This document shows positions 55,309-64,000 of a stretch of 64,000 nucleotides of DNA, piece after piece (the first letter of the stretch is position 1; every line of letters begins with the position of its first letter). Below the pieces are notes generated by a model. That model made no database searches, was not told the origin of the DNA, and was given only the letters and a program-made list of their open reading frames with translations. The translations under genes and the position numbers were made by a program. The DNA comes from Glycine soja (Eukaryota > Streptophyta > Magnoliopsida > Fabales > Fabaceae), in NCBI RefSeq assembly GCF_004193775.1, contig NC_041016.1:42457522-42521521 (forward strand), given 5' to 3'.

Positions 55309-55639
55309 TCCTATTCTTGATAACTCACTTTTCTCTAAAAAGACAAAATGAACGTCTATATTTTTACTTGAAAACACAGTCAATCAAATGCCTTTTTATT
55401 TTTTATTTTGAAACTTATTTGTTTTGAACTTTGCTCGTTGTTTTACGGCACCCCCACCAACGTGCAAGATGAGTAATCTCTGATTGAACGGTCTTGGAAG
55501 TCAACACTCAAGAGCGCAGGTTGCTTGAGCAAACAGACCAATGGCTTACACCCACATTCCGGTGAAAGTTGAAAATCCTGGTGAGTCATTAGAGACATCT
55601 AACAACAGCTTTCAAAATTGCCCCATGTGTGGCATCTCT
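55309..55639. other. Non-coding spacer
   Basis: Between the solo LTR and the gag remnant. The right part may hold further decayed gag codons on the minus strand, but no protease motif is seen. Confidence 0.4.
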
Positions 55640-57463
55640 TGTCAATGTCAGGATTTACACACAATTCTCCTCAAATTTCAGCCAGCATCAATTAGACCTC
55701 GCACCCTACACTTCAGAGCCCTACAATGCTCAATGGAACGCCCCGGGGCTTCTCCGTGACAAGCACACGTTGCGTTTGAGTCGTATTCTCGGAGAAATGG
55801 AGGTTGATGAAGCTTGGCTAGGGTTATGGCTACCATTGAATTATCAAGTAGATATGGGATCAAGTTTAGCATATGACAACGGAATTTGGGGTGAACCCTA
55901 CAGGCTTTTCGCTGCCAAATTCATTTCTTGGTTGGTGTTTTTGGTTTGTGCTAAAGGTGGTGTTCGTCATTGGAAGTGCGGTAGACAGACTTTGTGGTAG
56001 ATTTAGGGATGGCCTTTGTGGATACCTGGGTGGTGGGTAAGGAGAAGGTTTGTTATTGGCTGAGTAAAGATATTGTTGGGTTGGTGGGAAACTTGGTCGT
56101 ACAGGAATGGCAGTCACAGCATGGGTTTCTCCCTTATCCTCACCCTCTTTATTTGCCCCAGTTTTCTCAGTCGTCCTAGTAGGATGATCAAATTTGCCTT
56201 TTTTTTTCAGACCCACATCGATCCTTTCACTGGCAAAGACCAAATCCTCAAAGCTTTGAAGGTGTGTAACCCACTATTTTTTTCATAGTAGAACACCGGT
56301 CACGTGTCTACTAGCATTGTGATAATCTCTTTCTCTGTTTTTGGGGGTGCTACTTGAGTTGCCAAGCCTCTCCATCTTTGGGCGTGTTCTTTGAAAGATC
56401 TGTCCCCCCTTTTGCACATGTTCTGTAGTTGCATCCTATCTGAAGACATTATACTGACACTGCCTAACGAAGGCAACCATTAGGTCCTTCCAAGAATGGA
56501 CTCAAGCAGGTTCCTAAGTTAGTATACCAGGCGACAGTTGTCCTAGTAAGACTTTCTCGGGAAAAATGTATCAGCAGTTTCTCATCTTTTGCGTATGCCC
56601 CCATCTTCCGACAATACATCTTTAAATGGTTCTTGGAGCAAGTAGTCCCCTTGTACTTGTCAAAGTCCAGCACCTTGAACTTGGGAGGGGTGATGATATT
56701 AGGTACTAGGAACAATTCTTCTAGGTTAGCAAAGGCATAATCTTCACCTCCTTTAATGGCCCTAAGCCTTTCCTCTAGATGATCCAACTTTCCCATTCCT
56801 GCCATAGTACGAGGGTTTTTACTTATTGTGGAATGCAAGAGGTGTAGCTGGGGGTGATACTGAGGGCCTTCCGGAGTGTTTTCAAGGGGTATACCACCAA
56901 CTGCTTGCCCTTCAGTGGCATATCCGAGCCAAGGCTCGAAGTTGGCTAGATTGTGATGGGGAATTTCATGTGTCTCCCCCATGGTTTGAGAGATATGTGC
57001 CTGATCAGATTGAGGTTATTGGTTCTCAATGAGTATCGGAGTGGAGTTATTGAGATTTTCATTGAGAGTGTACGCCACGTTGGGTGGTGTATAGTTGAGA
57101 GGCAAGCCATATGACGGGAAGGCGTGCTTGTTTTGAATTTGCACATCATGGGGGCCGCCCGTACTTCCTAAATCTTTGCCTACCATATTTGAGGTTGGAT
57201 GATTCATTTGCTTGAGGCCGGATGGGGACATCGGGTTCACCTTAGCGACAGCGCTAATAGCGGCGACTATAACCGCATTGGCTTCCATTATCTTCTTCAT
57301 GCTCATCATGGCCTTTATCATTGTGGCCATTTGCTCTTTTATGGCCTCCATTTTTGGCCTTCATCTTCTCTTGCACCTTTTCTGCTTCACCCATTACTCT
57401 AGCTCTAGCACGAGTTCGGTAAGGGCGCCGTAAAGCGTTTCCTTTTCTTTTTGATAAGTCCAT
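55640..57463 (-). pseudogene. Ogre-B gag, decayed
   Basis: Reading right to left, the pieces are: a Met/Lys-rich start ('MEAIKEQMATMIKAMMSMKK'), a linker with 'YGLPLNYTPPNVAY', then the capsid region with 'PPKFKVLDFDKYKGTTC', 'LKMYCRKMGAYAKDEKLLIH' and 'VAWYTNLG', then a Pro-rich segment ('PPPRYPQRPSL'), and finally 'NATCACHGEAPGRSIEHC', a zinc-knuckle-like block. A TAA at 57016-57018 and at least two frameshifts (near 57352 and 56510) break it. Gag of this type is a Ty3/gypsy Retrotrans_gag protein. The protease that should follow is absent. Confidence 0.8.
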
Positions 57464-58544
57464 TTTATTTTATTTTATTTTTCAAGGAAAGAATGCAATG
57501 AGCAATGCAACCAATGAAAAGCATGGATGCATGCGAATGATGTACAGTCGAAGTATTGCGAATTTTTACGCAGGATATGGGGTTGAATCAATTTAGATTT
57601 TCAACATGGTCCATGACATCTTTGTCAAGGTGAAACTGGAAGTAACAAGGACATCAATAATCCTAAATATGTTTGGCAGTAGACGAAGCAGTGATGTGAC
57701 TCGATTCATCTTTTGCCCCAATTTTGCAGGATGGTTACTTCCATATTTCAACTTGACTTGATGAACCTTTTTGTAAAAGCTTGAGCTTGGTTCAACCCTA
57801 TAATCCAAGGAATGGCAATTCTGATCGCCAATATTTTAACAACATCTCATAGGGATGAATGACGGGCATACTTTAAGCTTATGCACGGAAAATGTAATTA
57901 TGAAATTGAGATGCCCGAAGAAACACCATTTCCTAGTTAACCATGTATTAGGTACCATGTTCAATTATTTTGTTTTTAAGTGAAACGGGTTTATGATCCC
58001 AACATGGTTGACTTGTGTTGCCTAACACATGAAACTAAGAATGTAGTGTGAAGTTTCACGCTTCCCCCTTTTTTGTTTTTGTTTTGTAGAGGAAAACGCA
58101 AGGATGAGCAAACATGAAAACAAATGGTATGCAATTTTGCAGACCAAAAAGTTTGTTGAACGCATATGCATGATGATGCCATGACTCATGCAAAATGTGA
58201 GGCTGGAATATGATAACGGACAAATGCAGGATATGTCCATTATGATGTTATGAAGAGATGCTTATGATATGAATGCATTTTACGGACACGAGAGCCCGGA
58301 AAATTATCTCTTCTTACTTGCGCATTTGGGGGCGCAGTGCCCCATGTGTACAATTAAGAAGGTGATATGGACCTTCCGGCTTCCCGTGACAAAGGACGAG
58401 ACCAACATACAATGCATGCTAGAGATAAAATGCGGGAGTGACTTGATTTGCACAAGCTTTTTGGAGTAGAAACATGGGACCAACTCATTTTATTTCAAAA
58501 AGGAAGTCGTATCTAGTCAAGGTCTGAGAGACCATACAAGTTTC
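57464..58544 (-). other. Spacer between ORF1 and gag in Ogre-B
   Basis: Non-coding. Its part at about 58240-58450 faintly resembles 60470-60690 on the other side of ORF1 ('aagaaggtgatatggacctt' against 'aagaaggcgacacggaccct', and 'aatgcgggag' against 'aatgcgggaa'), suggesting an old duplication around ORF1. Confidence 0.5.
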
Positions 58545-60410
58545 CTAACGATTTCTAATTATGTGGGCCATTAAGTCTATCATATGCTGACAATAGCCGA
58601 GAAGCCCATGAATCTCTTCGGGGGCGGAGTAGGTGTCTGCCATCGCCTTGGCCTTGGCTAACAATCGGGGAAGTTCTTGACTCCCGTTCAAGGTAAGAGC
58701 AAACCGATCCATCCACATGGTTGCCTCTTGGTGTAAAGAGTCGATCACCCTTCCTCTAGCCTCTTTTTCCGCGTATACTTGGGCATACTCATCCGCGATT
58801 CTATGCTCGTGGGCCGTGGCTAGACCTAACTCTTCTTGGTACTTGGCGATGATAGCTAACATGTTGGTCTCCGTCTCGCATTAACGCTGAGACAAGCTTC
58901 TTTTGGACCTTGAACAGGCAACTAACTCCTCTTTCAAAACCATGCTATGTGCTCGCGACTGGTCCCTTTCTTCCTTTCGCAACTTGAGTTCACTATTGCT
59001 ACCCCATAGAGCTCCGCGAAATTTGTTCCGGCCATACTCTTCCTTGCGAGCCCTCTTGGTCTCTTGTTCAAGGGCTCTTGCGGTAATTGCATTCTCTTCC
59101 CGTAACCCGGCGCACTCCTTCCGAACGTGTGTAGCAGCCAACTTGAACTTCTCCTTGGCGAGTTTTGCCTTTCCTAACTCGCTTTTGAGAGCTTGGACTT
59201 CTTCGTCCTCTTCCGGTGCTTCAAAATTCTCTTCGTTGACGACTTTTAACTTGGCGAGCCAATCTAAACCTCGTATGCGAACTTTCAGCCATTCGTGGTA
59301 CCCACCAATGATGCCATTACGAATGCCTCTAAGCTCTTGATCTTTCCTTAACGGGGTTTCCCATGCCTTATGGATTCTTTGTATAGTCTTGGAATTTTGT
59401 GCGCCGAAATCCCTCACAAGGAAAGGAGACATGCTTTCTTCCGTCGGTGCTCCCCTCATGGGGTACCCTAGTTGTCTTATAGCGAGCGCGGGATTGTAGT
59501 TAATACAACCCCTCGTTCCTACCAGCGGAATGTTTGGGTATCTTCCACATGAGAAAAGGACTCCTTCTTTTCCTTCCTTCCATCGGGGGAACCAACTGAT
59601 TGTTCTACCTCCTATCCCGGCCAAGAGCTGGTCCCAATCTATTCTCCTCTTTTCAGTACATGAGCGATGGCTCAGGAGCGGACATGGATGTCTTGTGTCT
59701 TGTTGGAACAAGTGTGAAACCAACCAAACACAGAGGGCGGGTAAGCAACAGATGATCCGTGCGCTACTCTTTTCGCACCTTCGGTCAAATGTGTCAAATA
59801 GATCTGCCAAGACAGCTACCACCGGACTTTCCTTGCTATGGTGGTAGGCAAGGAAAGCGTCGATTGCTGCTAGGTCTATCAAACCATCCACGTTTGGAAA
59901 GAGGACGACCCCAAAAATTAGCAAAGCTAACACATCCATAAACGGGACCCAGTCTCCTTGATTGGCCATACCCCTCGCCTTGTCTTCTAGGTACTTCTGG
60001 GGCAGGCCCGCTATGCCGTTCCGAGTCTGTTTTATGCGGTCCAAACCTCTGGCTGAATCCTTGACCACAGTTGCAATTCTGCTCAAAGAGGGGAGACACC
60101 CGGAGGAAAGATATGGTTTCCTTCCCCCGAGAGGACATCCTAGAATTTCCTCAAATTCTTCAATGGTTGGTACTAATTGGAAGTCCCCGAATGTGAAGCA
60201 TCTCAAGGGCTGGTCGTAGTATTGGGTAAGTGCTGCAATGGCTTCTATGGACACCTCTACTATGGTCAACTCTAAGATCTTTCCGTAAGTCTTGCGGAAA
60301 GCTTGCATTTGGAGGGGTTCCATCAACCGCCCTAATTCCTTGATGCTGGTGGTACCTGGGCTTTTGACCTTGACTTGGTAGAACCTCTTGCCGGTTTGAT
60401 TTGTTCTCAT
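58545..60410 (-). pseudogene. Ogre-B ORF1 (plant mobile domain-like), one in-frame stop
   Basis: The ATG at 60410 (MRTNQTGKRFYQVKVKS) is preferred over the upstream codons, which look like leader. About 621 codons are open except for a single TAA at 58881-58883. The N-terminal ~370 residues form a helical domain of the type annotated DUF7745 or plant-mobile-domain-like in legumes ('LTQYYDQPLRCFTFGDFQLV', 'GCPLGGRKPYLSSGCLPS', 'PALCVWLVSHLF'). The following ~150 residues are Lys/Glu-rich coiled coil. After the stop the frame continues in phase ('EARGRVIDSLHQEA', 'LPRLLAKAKAMA'). Ogre elements carry an ORF1 of unknown function upstream of gag, which is where this lies. A truncated product could still be made. 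Confidence 0.8.
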
Positions 60411-61233
60411 GCTTACTAAAGTGAGATAAAAGCTGGTGCAAATCAAAACTCCGATATCTCATGGGTGGAATGGATGAATGCATGATGGAATGCATATGAC
60501 ACAGATGCAATCTAGGAATGCGGGGGTCCGGGGAATTTGTCCCCTTCTTAGATACGACGTCTAGGGGTAGCAAAATGCCCCAACGCACGTTTTTAAGAAG
60601 GCGACACGGACCCTCCGTTGGATCAAGACAGAACCCATATGCAATGCCTGTGCAAAAGACACAATGCGGGAACGTACACAGTATGACAATATTTACTGAA
60701 CATAAGCAAAAGGGTATATGATACTCATGCATGGCAGTGTGAAAAATGGCACGCAGCGTGTTTGCTTCGTGCCCCTATTTAAGGGACCTATAAGGGAGAG
60801 AACTAACTAGGCTTTTAGCAATAATCCCCAAGGTAGTTATATCTCTCTTGATGGTTTCTAGAGGTATCATCCCCTTTGAAGAACATATTGTAGCAGTAGG
60901 GACTACTAGCAACAATAGGTTTTCAAAGAGAAAAGCTCTAGATGAGGGTTCACTGTAATCAAGCAAGTCGGAGACCTAGCATGATCACAGATTCACCTCC
61001 ACTCCTTATGCTCCCATGAACCCGGGTATAGGGCCCTTTTTCACTCACAGTGTGTGCAAATAGTGTTAGTGTTTGTGTGCATCAAATGAATAAATATTTA
61101 CCTCATGCATACATTCTAAAACACACTAAAAGCAACAAATAGTTTATATACACAAGAACATAAGACAAATAAAGGGAAACCAACAAAGGAGAAAGTCATG
61201 ATAAAACATTGCACAAGATTAAATGGCCTAACT
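60411..61233 (-). other. Ogre-B 5' leader
   Basis: Untranslated region between the primer binding site and ORF1. No conserved open frame. Overlapping frames on either strand here and across ORF1 are shadows. Confidence 0.6.
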
Positions 61234-61265
61234 CTCTAAAAATAGTCCCCAGTGGAGTCGCCAAC
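61234..61265 (-). other. Ogre-B primer-binding region
   Basis: Directly after the 5' LTR the minus strand reads GTTGGCGACTCCACTGGGGA. TGGCGACTCC.. begins one or two bases after the LTR end, as a tRNA primer binding site should. Ogre elements are reported to use tRNA-Arg; the match to a particular tRNA was not checked. Confidence 0.65.
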
Positions 61266-63212
61266 TGTCGCAACCTACCCTTCGGCGGGAGGGCGACGCG
61301 TGACTCGCGGGATGCGTGTTCCATGAAAGGAATACGCGCGGAGTCGCCACCAACGTTTATTTGAGGAAAACGTCGGAAAAACCGGAAAAGACGCGGTCTA
61401 CGAACTTTTAAGTGAAAGGTTCGGGAGTTGTATTTACGCGCGGGGAAGGTATTAGCACCCCACACGCCCGTCCCAAGGGACGGCAGCCTTTAATCGAATG
61501 TGCAAACATGACTTTGATTTTTTATGTTCCCTTCTATGTTCTTATATCCTTTATACCCTTTTTATATTTTTCTTTTTTGTGGTCGACAAGGGTGTTTCCC
61601 TTTGCTCCTACGTATTCCTCAATTTGGGATGAGAAAATCAGACCTACGTAGTTCTTTTGGAATAAAGTGTTTGGTTAAGTTTGTTTTTGTCTTTTTTGCA
61701 AAGTATGTTTTTATTTGAACAAAAGGTCATTTAAGGTGTTGGACCATTAAACGGTCTTTTGATTTTGAAAGATGAGAAACGTTAAGGCGTTGGACCATTA
61801 ACGATTTCTTGTTTTTGAAAGGAGAGAAACGTTAAGGCATTGGACCATTAACGATCTCTTGGGGTGATCGACAAAAGCGAGGCTTTTGCTCCTACGTATC
61901 CTCAATGAGGAACTCAGACCTACGTAGTTCTTGCTTATCAAGTGATTCTTTTTTATTTTAAGAGGTGATCATTTTAAGGCGTTGGACCTTAAAAATGATC
62001 CATTTTACTTAGTGAGAAAATGAAATGACGAACTTCAAAAGCCTATTTTTTGTGGACGAGCTTGACTAGGCGAGTTGATTTTAGCCTTAGTTTCACTTTA
62101 GTTATTAATCGATTCGATTAAGAATGAGAAATCCCAAAGAGAAAACGTCCATTGATTTTCCGCTTTATTTTACTAAAAGATGTTTTTTGATTATTTTATA
62201 TTATTTTTACCTCTTTTTTGATTTCCAACGTGGTTACGGCATGACCGAACGGTCGGAATTGATTTTAACCGAAGCTAATGGATAATACAATTCAAACGTT
62301 CGGTGGAAATTTATTTTATTTTTAAGTTAAGCGAGAAACGACTTAAGTAAAATGGCTTAAGCACGTCAACAGGGGGTATAAAAAGTAAACAAAACGAGAA
62401 TCAAAATGCACGAAACACAATGTGGACCACTACGGGTGCATAGAATGAATCGAAAAGCTTGGTTCGAGGTACTTACCCGTTGAAGATCGAAGAACGAGGA
62501 AGAACGAATGAAGAACGTCGAAGAACGGTTCAAACCTTTGCGAGATTCCTCACGGAAAACGTTACGGAAACGTTTCGGAAGCGCCTCGGCTTAGATTTTC
62601 TTCACGGAAACAATTTTTCCAAGCAAATTCGAAAGAGAGAGAAGTGCCTAAGGGGCTGGGATCCCTTCCTTCTTCATTTCCTCCCCTATTTATAGCAAAA
62701 TAGGGGAGGTGGTTGCCGCCCAGCTCGCCCAGGCGAGCTCAGCTCGCCCAGGCGAGCAGGGTTGCTTCCTCCAGAAGCAACCGCCTTCTGGAGGAATCTT
62801 CTGGAGGGCCCAAATGGGCCTGGGTGCTATTTGCACCCCCATTTTTACTAAGTACACCCCCCTCTGCTGTTTTTTGGTGATTCTTTTTTCGTAAAGTTAC
62901 GGAAACTTACGAATTTCGTAACGATACTTGTTTTCCTTCCGTAATGTTACGGAACCTTGCGGATTACATAATCATCCCCTTTTTGACTTACGGAATGTTA
63001 CGGAACCTCACTTAATTATGCAACGATGCTTCCTTTTGATTTCCGGTGTGTCACGGAAACTTACGGATTGTGCATCAACATTTTTTTTGGTTTTTCGGCA
63101 TGTCCTGGAATTTCATAAATTGCCTAATGATGGGTGCCAAGCACCTCACAAGGACCAAAGAATGGTCGCATGTCATCAAGCAAAGGTCCCCGGACGAAAT
63201 TAGGGTATGACA
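61266..63212 (-). repeat. Ogre-B 5' LTR
   Basis: 1947 bp, same length as the 3' LTR, with three visible differences (61324, 61488, 61512), all in the part transcribed last. TATA box at 62686-62695 (minus). It is followed rightward by the GGCTG duplication and Ogre-A. Confidence 0.92.
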
Positions 63213-63217
63213 GGCTG

Positions 63218-64000
63218 GTCACGATATATGTCAGGGTTTGGCCAGCGGTTCGGGGATAAAGAGGACGTCCCACATTATTTCCATGATATACATGCAACAA
63301 TGATGATTAGGAAATTTTATGCAAAACTGGTCATGCATGCACCCATGTGGACACTCAAGCATCAAGTTTTTATGGTCATGTGACACTAGGGCTCAGGATT
63401 CATTTTCCCTACTTAAGTCAACCTAGTGTTTCCAAAATATGTTTTTTTATCAATTCATGCATTCATCCGAGTCCATTTTGGGCATTCGGGAAAATTTTCA
63501 CAGCACTCACCCTTCAGGTGTATACACATTTTTTCAAAAACTAGTTATGATCAGTGAATTTTTCAAAGAAAAGCTGGAAGTTATCTCTTTTCACAAGCAT
63601 GTTGCTTTTTAGCTAGACAACCTTTATTATTTTTTATTTTCTATTTTTTTTTCTTTTTATTCTTTTCTTGCTCACTCTCTTTTTGCTCTCTCTTTTTTTC
63701 ATGAGGTATTTTGCTACCTAAACATACGTATAATATTTTTGCTATATACATGCATATCCAAGGTATCTTGCTACCTAAACATACATATATATGTTTTGTG
63801 AGATATTTTTGCTATATACATGCATATCCAAGGTATCTTTCTACCTAAACATACATATATACATATATTTTTTGTGAGGTATGACTACCTTCCGAGCTTG
63901 TGCTTGTTTTATTTAAATTCCTAGGATCATGAGAAACTAGGTGTGTCCTACTATTACTTGAGAAACAAAGGTGATCAAATAACAAGCAGAGATTTAAAAG
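63218..64000 (-). other. Ogre-A segment right of Ogre-B
   Basis: Resumes the Ogre-A sequence interrupted at 45175 and matches 49845-50780 of Ogre-B ('cccacattatttccatgaya', 'catgcatgcacc'). It contains about three units of the 70-bp tandem repeat (63703-63885). No coding sequence. Confidence 0.75.

Larger units (their letters stand above)
45176..63212 (-). mobile_element. Ogre-B: complete non-autonomous Ogre/Tat-like element (18,037 bp)
   Basis: Two LTRs of exactly 1947 bp and a 5-bp duplication GGCTG (45171-45175 and 63213-63217) define the element. In its own orientation, right to left, it has 5' LTR, primer-binding region, ORF1, gag, a copia solo LTR, a 24-bp hairpin array, a decayed accessory ORF, non-coding DNA, a 91-bp minisatellite, polypurine tract and 3' LTR. 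An ORF upstream of gag and a repeat-rich 3' zone are Ogre/Tat traits. No protease, RT, RNase H or integrase motifs were found in any frame. The LTRs differ at only 3 sites by eye (45234/61324, 45398/61488, 45422/61512), so it moved recently despite lacking pol. It may belong to the soybean non-autonomous group described as SNARE, but this was not checked. Confidence 0.88.
19165..64000 (-). mobile_element. Ogre-A: Ogre/Tat-like Ty3/gypsy element, partial, host of SIRE1 and Ogre-B
   Basis: The element lies on the minus strand. Its 3' LTR is at 19165-20707, followed rightward by a polypurine tract, a long minisatellite and non-coding sequence. After removal of SIRE1 and Ogre-B, the remaining pieces (32516-34534, 44372-45175, 63218-64000) run on continuously and match the homologous stretch inside Ogre-B (48800-50780). 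The 5' LTR and all coding regions must lie beyond 64000. It is clearly diverged from Ogre-B, so it is the older insertion. Confidence 0.75.

Noticed and set aside
58903..60219. Plus-strand frames opposite ORF1
   Set aside because: Shadows of the minus-strand ORF1, which has the recognisable residue pattern.
1..64000. tRNA, rRNA or other structured RNA genes
   Set aside because: None recognised by eye. The only tRNA-related sequences are the retroelement primer binding sites.

Overview
This is plant nuclear DNA, almost certainly from soybean or a close Glycine relative. The best indicator is a complete SIRE1-type Sirevirus, a family first described in soybean. The rest of the window is also a typical legume repeat-rich region: Sirevirus-like Copia, Ogre/Tat-like Ty3/gypsy, LINE and CACTA sequence. 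I see no intact cellular gene. The only possible host-gene traces are a broken synaptotagmin-like (C2 domain) remnant at 495-1041 and two small GT-AG-bounded exons on the minus strand at 15849-16101.

Layout from the left. 1-3212: a 5'-truncated LINE tail with a target-site duplication (TSD), the synaptotagmin-like pseudogene, a LINE ORF2 remnant and a (GT)n microsatellite. 3213-15476: a dead LINE split by a complete 9.25-kb Sirevirus-like Copia element ('Copia-1', 6145-15395, TSD ATCAT). 15500-19164: another LINE scrap, the two orphan exons, and two CACTA-type remnants, one with a decayed TNP2-like transposase on the minus strand. 19165-64000: a minus-strand Ogre/Tat-like element ('Ogre-A') that starts with its 3' LTR and runs off the right edge. 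It carries an 11.5-kb minisatellite (unit about 103 bp). It has been hit by SIRE1 (34535-44366, TSD CTTCC) and by a second, complete 18.0-kb relative, 'Ogre-B' (45176-63212, minus strand, TSD GGCTG).

Ogre-B has two 1947-bp LTRs that differ at 3 positions by eye. It has an ORF1 with one in-frame stop, a decayed gag and no recognisable protease, reverse transcriptase, RNase H or integrase, so it looks like a recently moved non-autonomous element. Between gag and its 3' LTR it carries a copia solo LTR, a 2-kb array of 24-bp hairpin units, a decayed accessory ORF, a 71-bp array and a 91-bp minisatellite. Ogre-B also contains a paralogous, uninterrupted copy of the Ogre-A sequence into which SIRE1 and Ogre-B inserted, which gives an internal empty-site control for both insertions.

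Points most worth a second look: (1) Copia-1 carries three clusters of six copies of a 12-bp palindrome, arranged as pairs 20-21 bp apart. (2) The 24-bp array in Ogre-B keeps its hairpin stem through compensatory changes. (3) SIRE1 has gag-pol and the envelope-like ORF in one frame, separated by a TAG in a leaky-stop context, and carries its own recurrent GATGTC-N2-GACATC motif. (4) A similar accessory-protein domain appears to occur in SIRE1, Copia-1 and the Ogre lineage. (5) The Ogre-A minisatellite shows a recent 1342-bp higher-order duplication. All domain and family names come from reading the sequence and general knowledge of the families; no database search was run.
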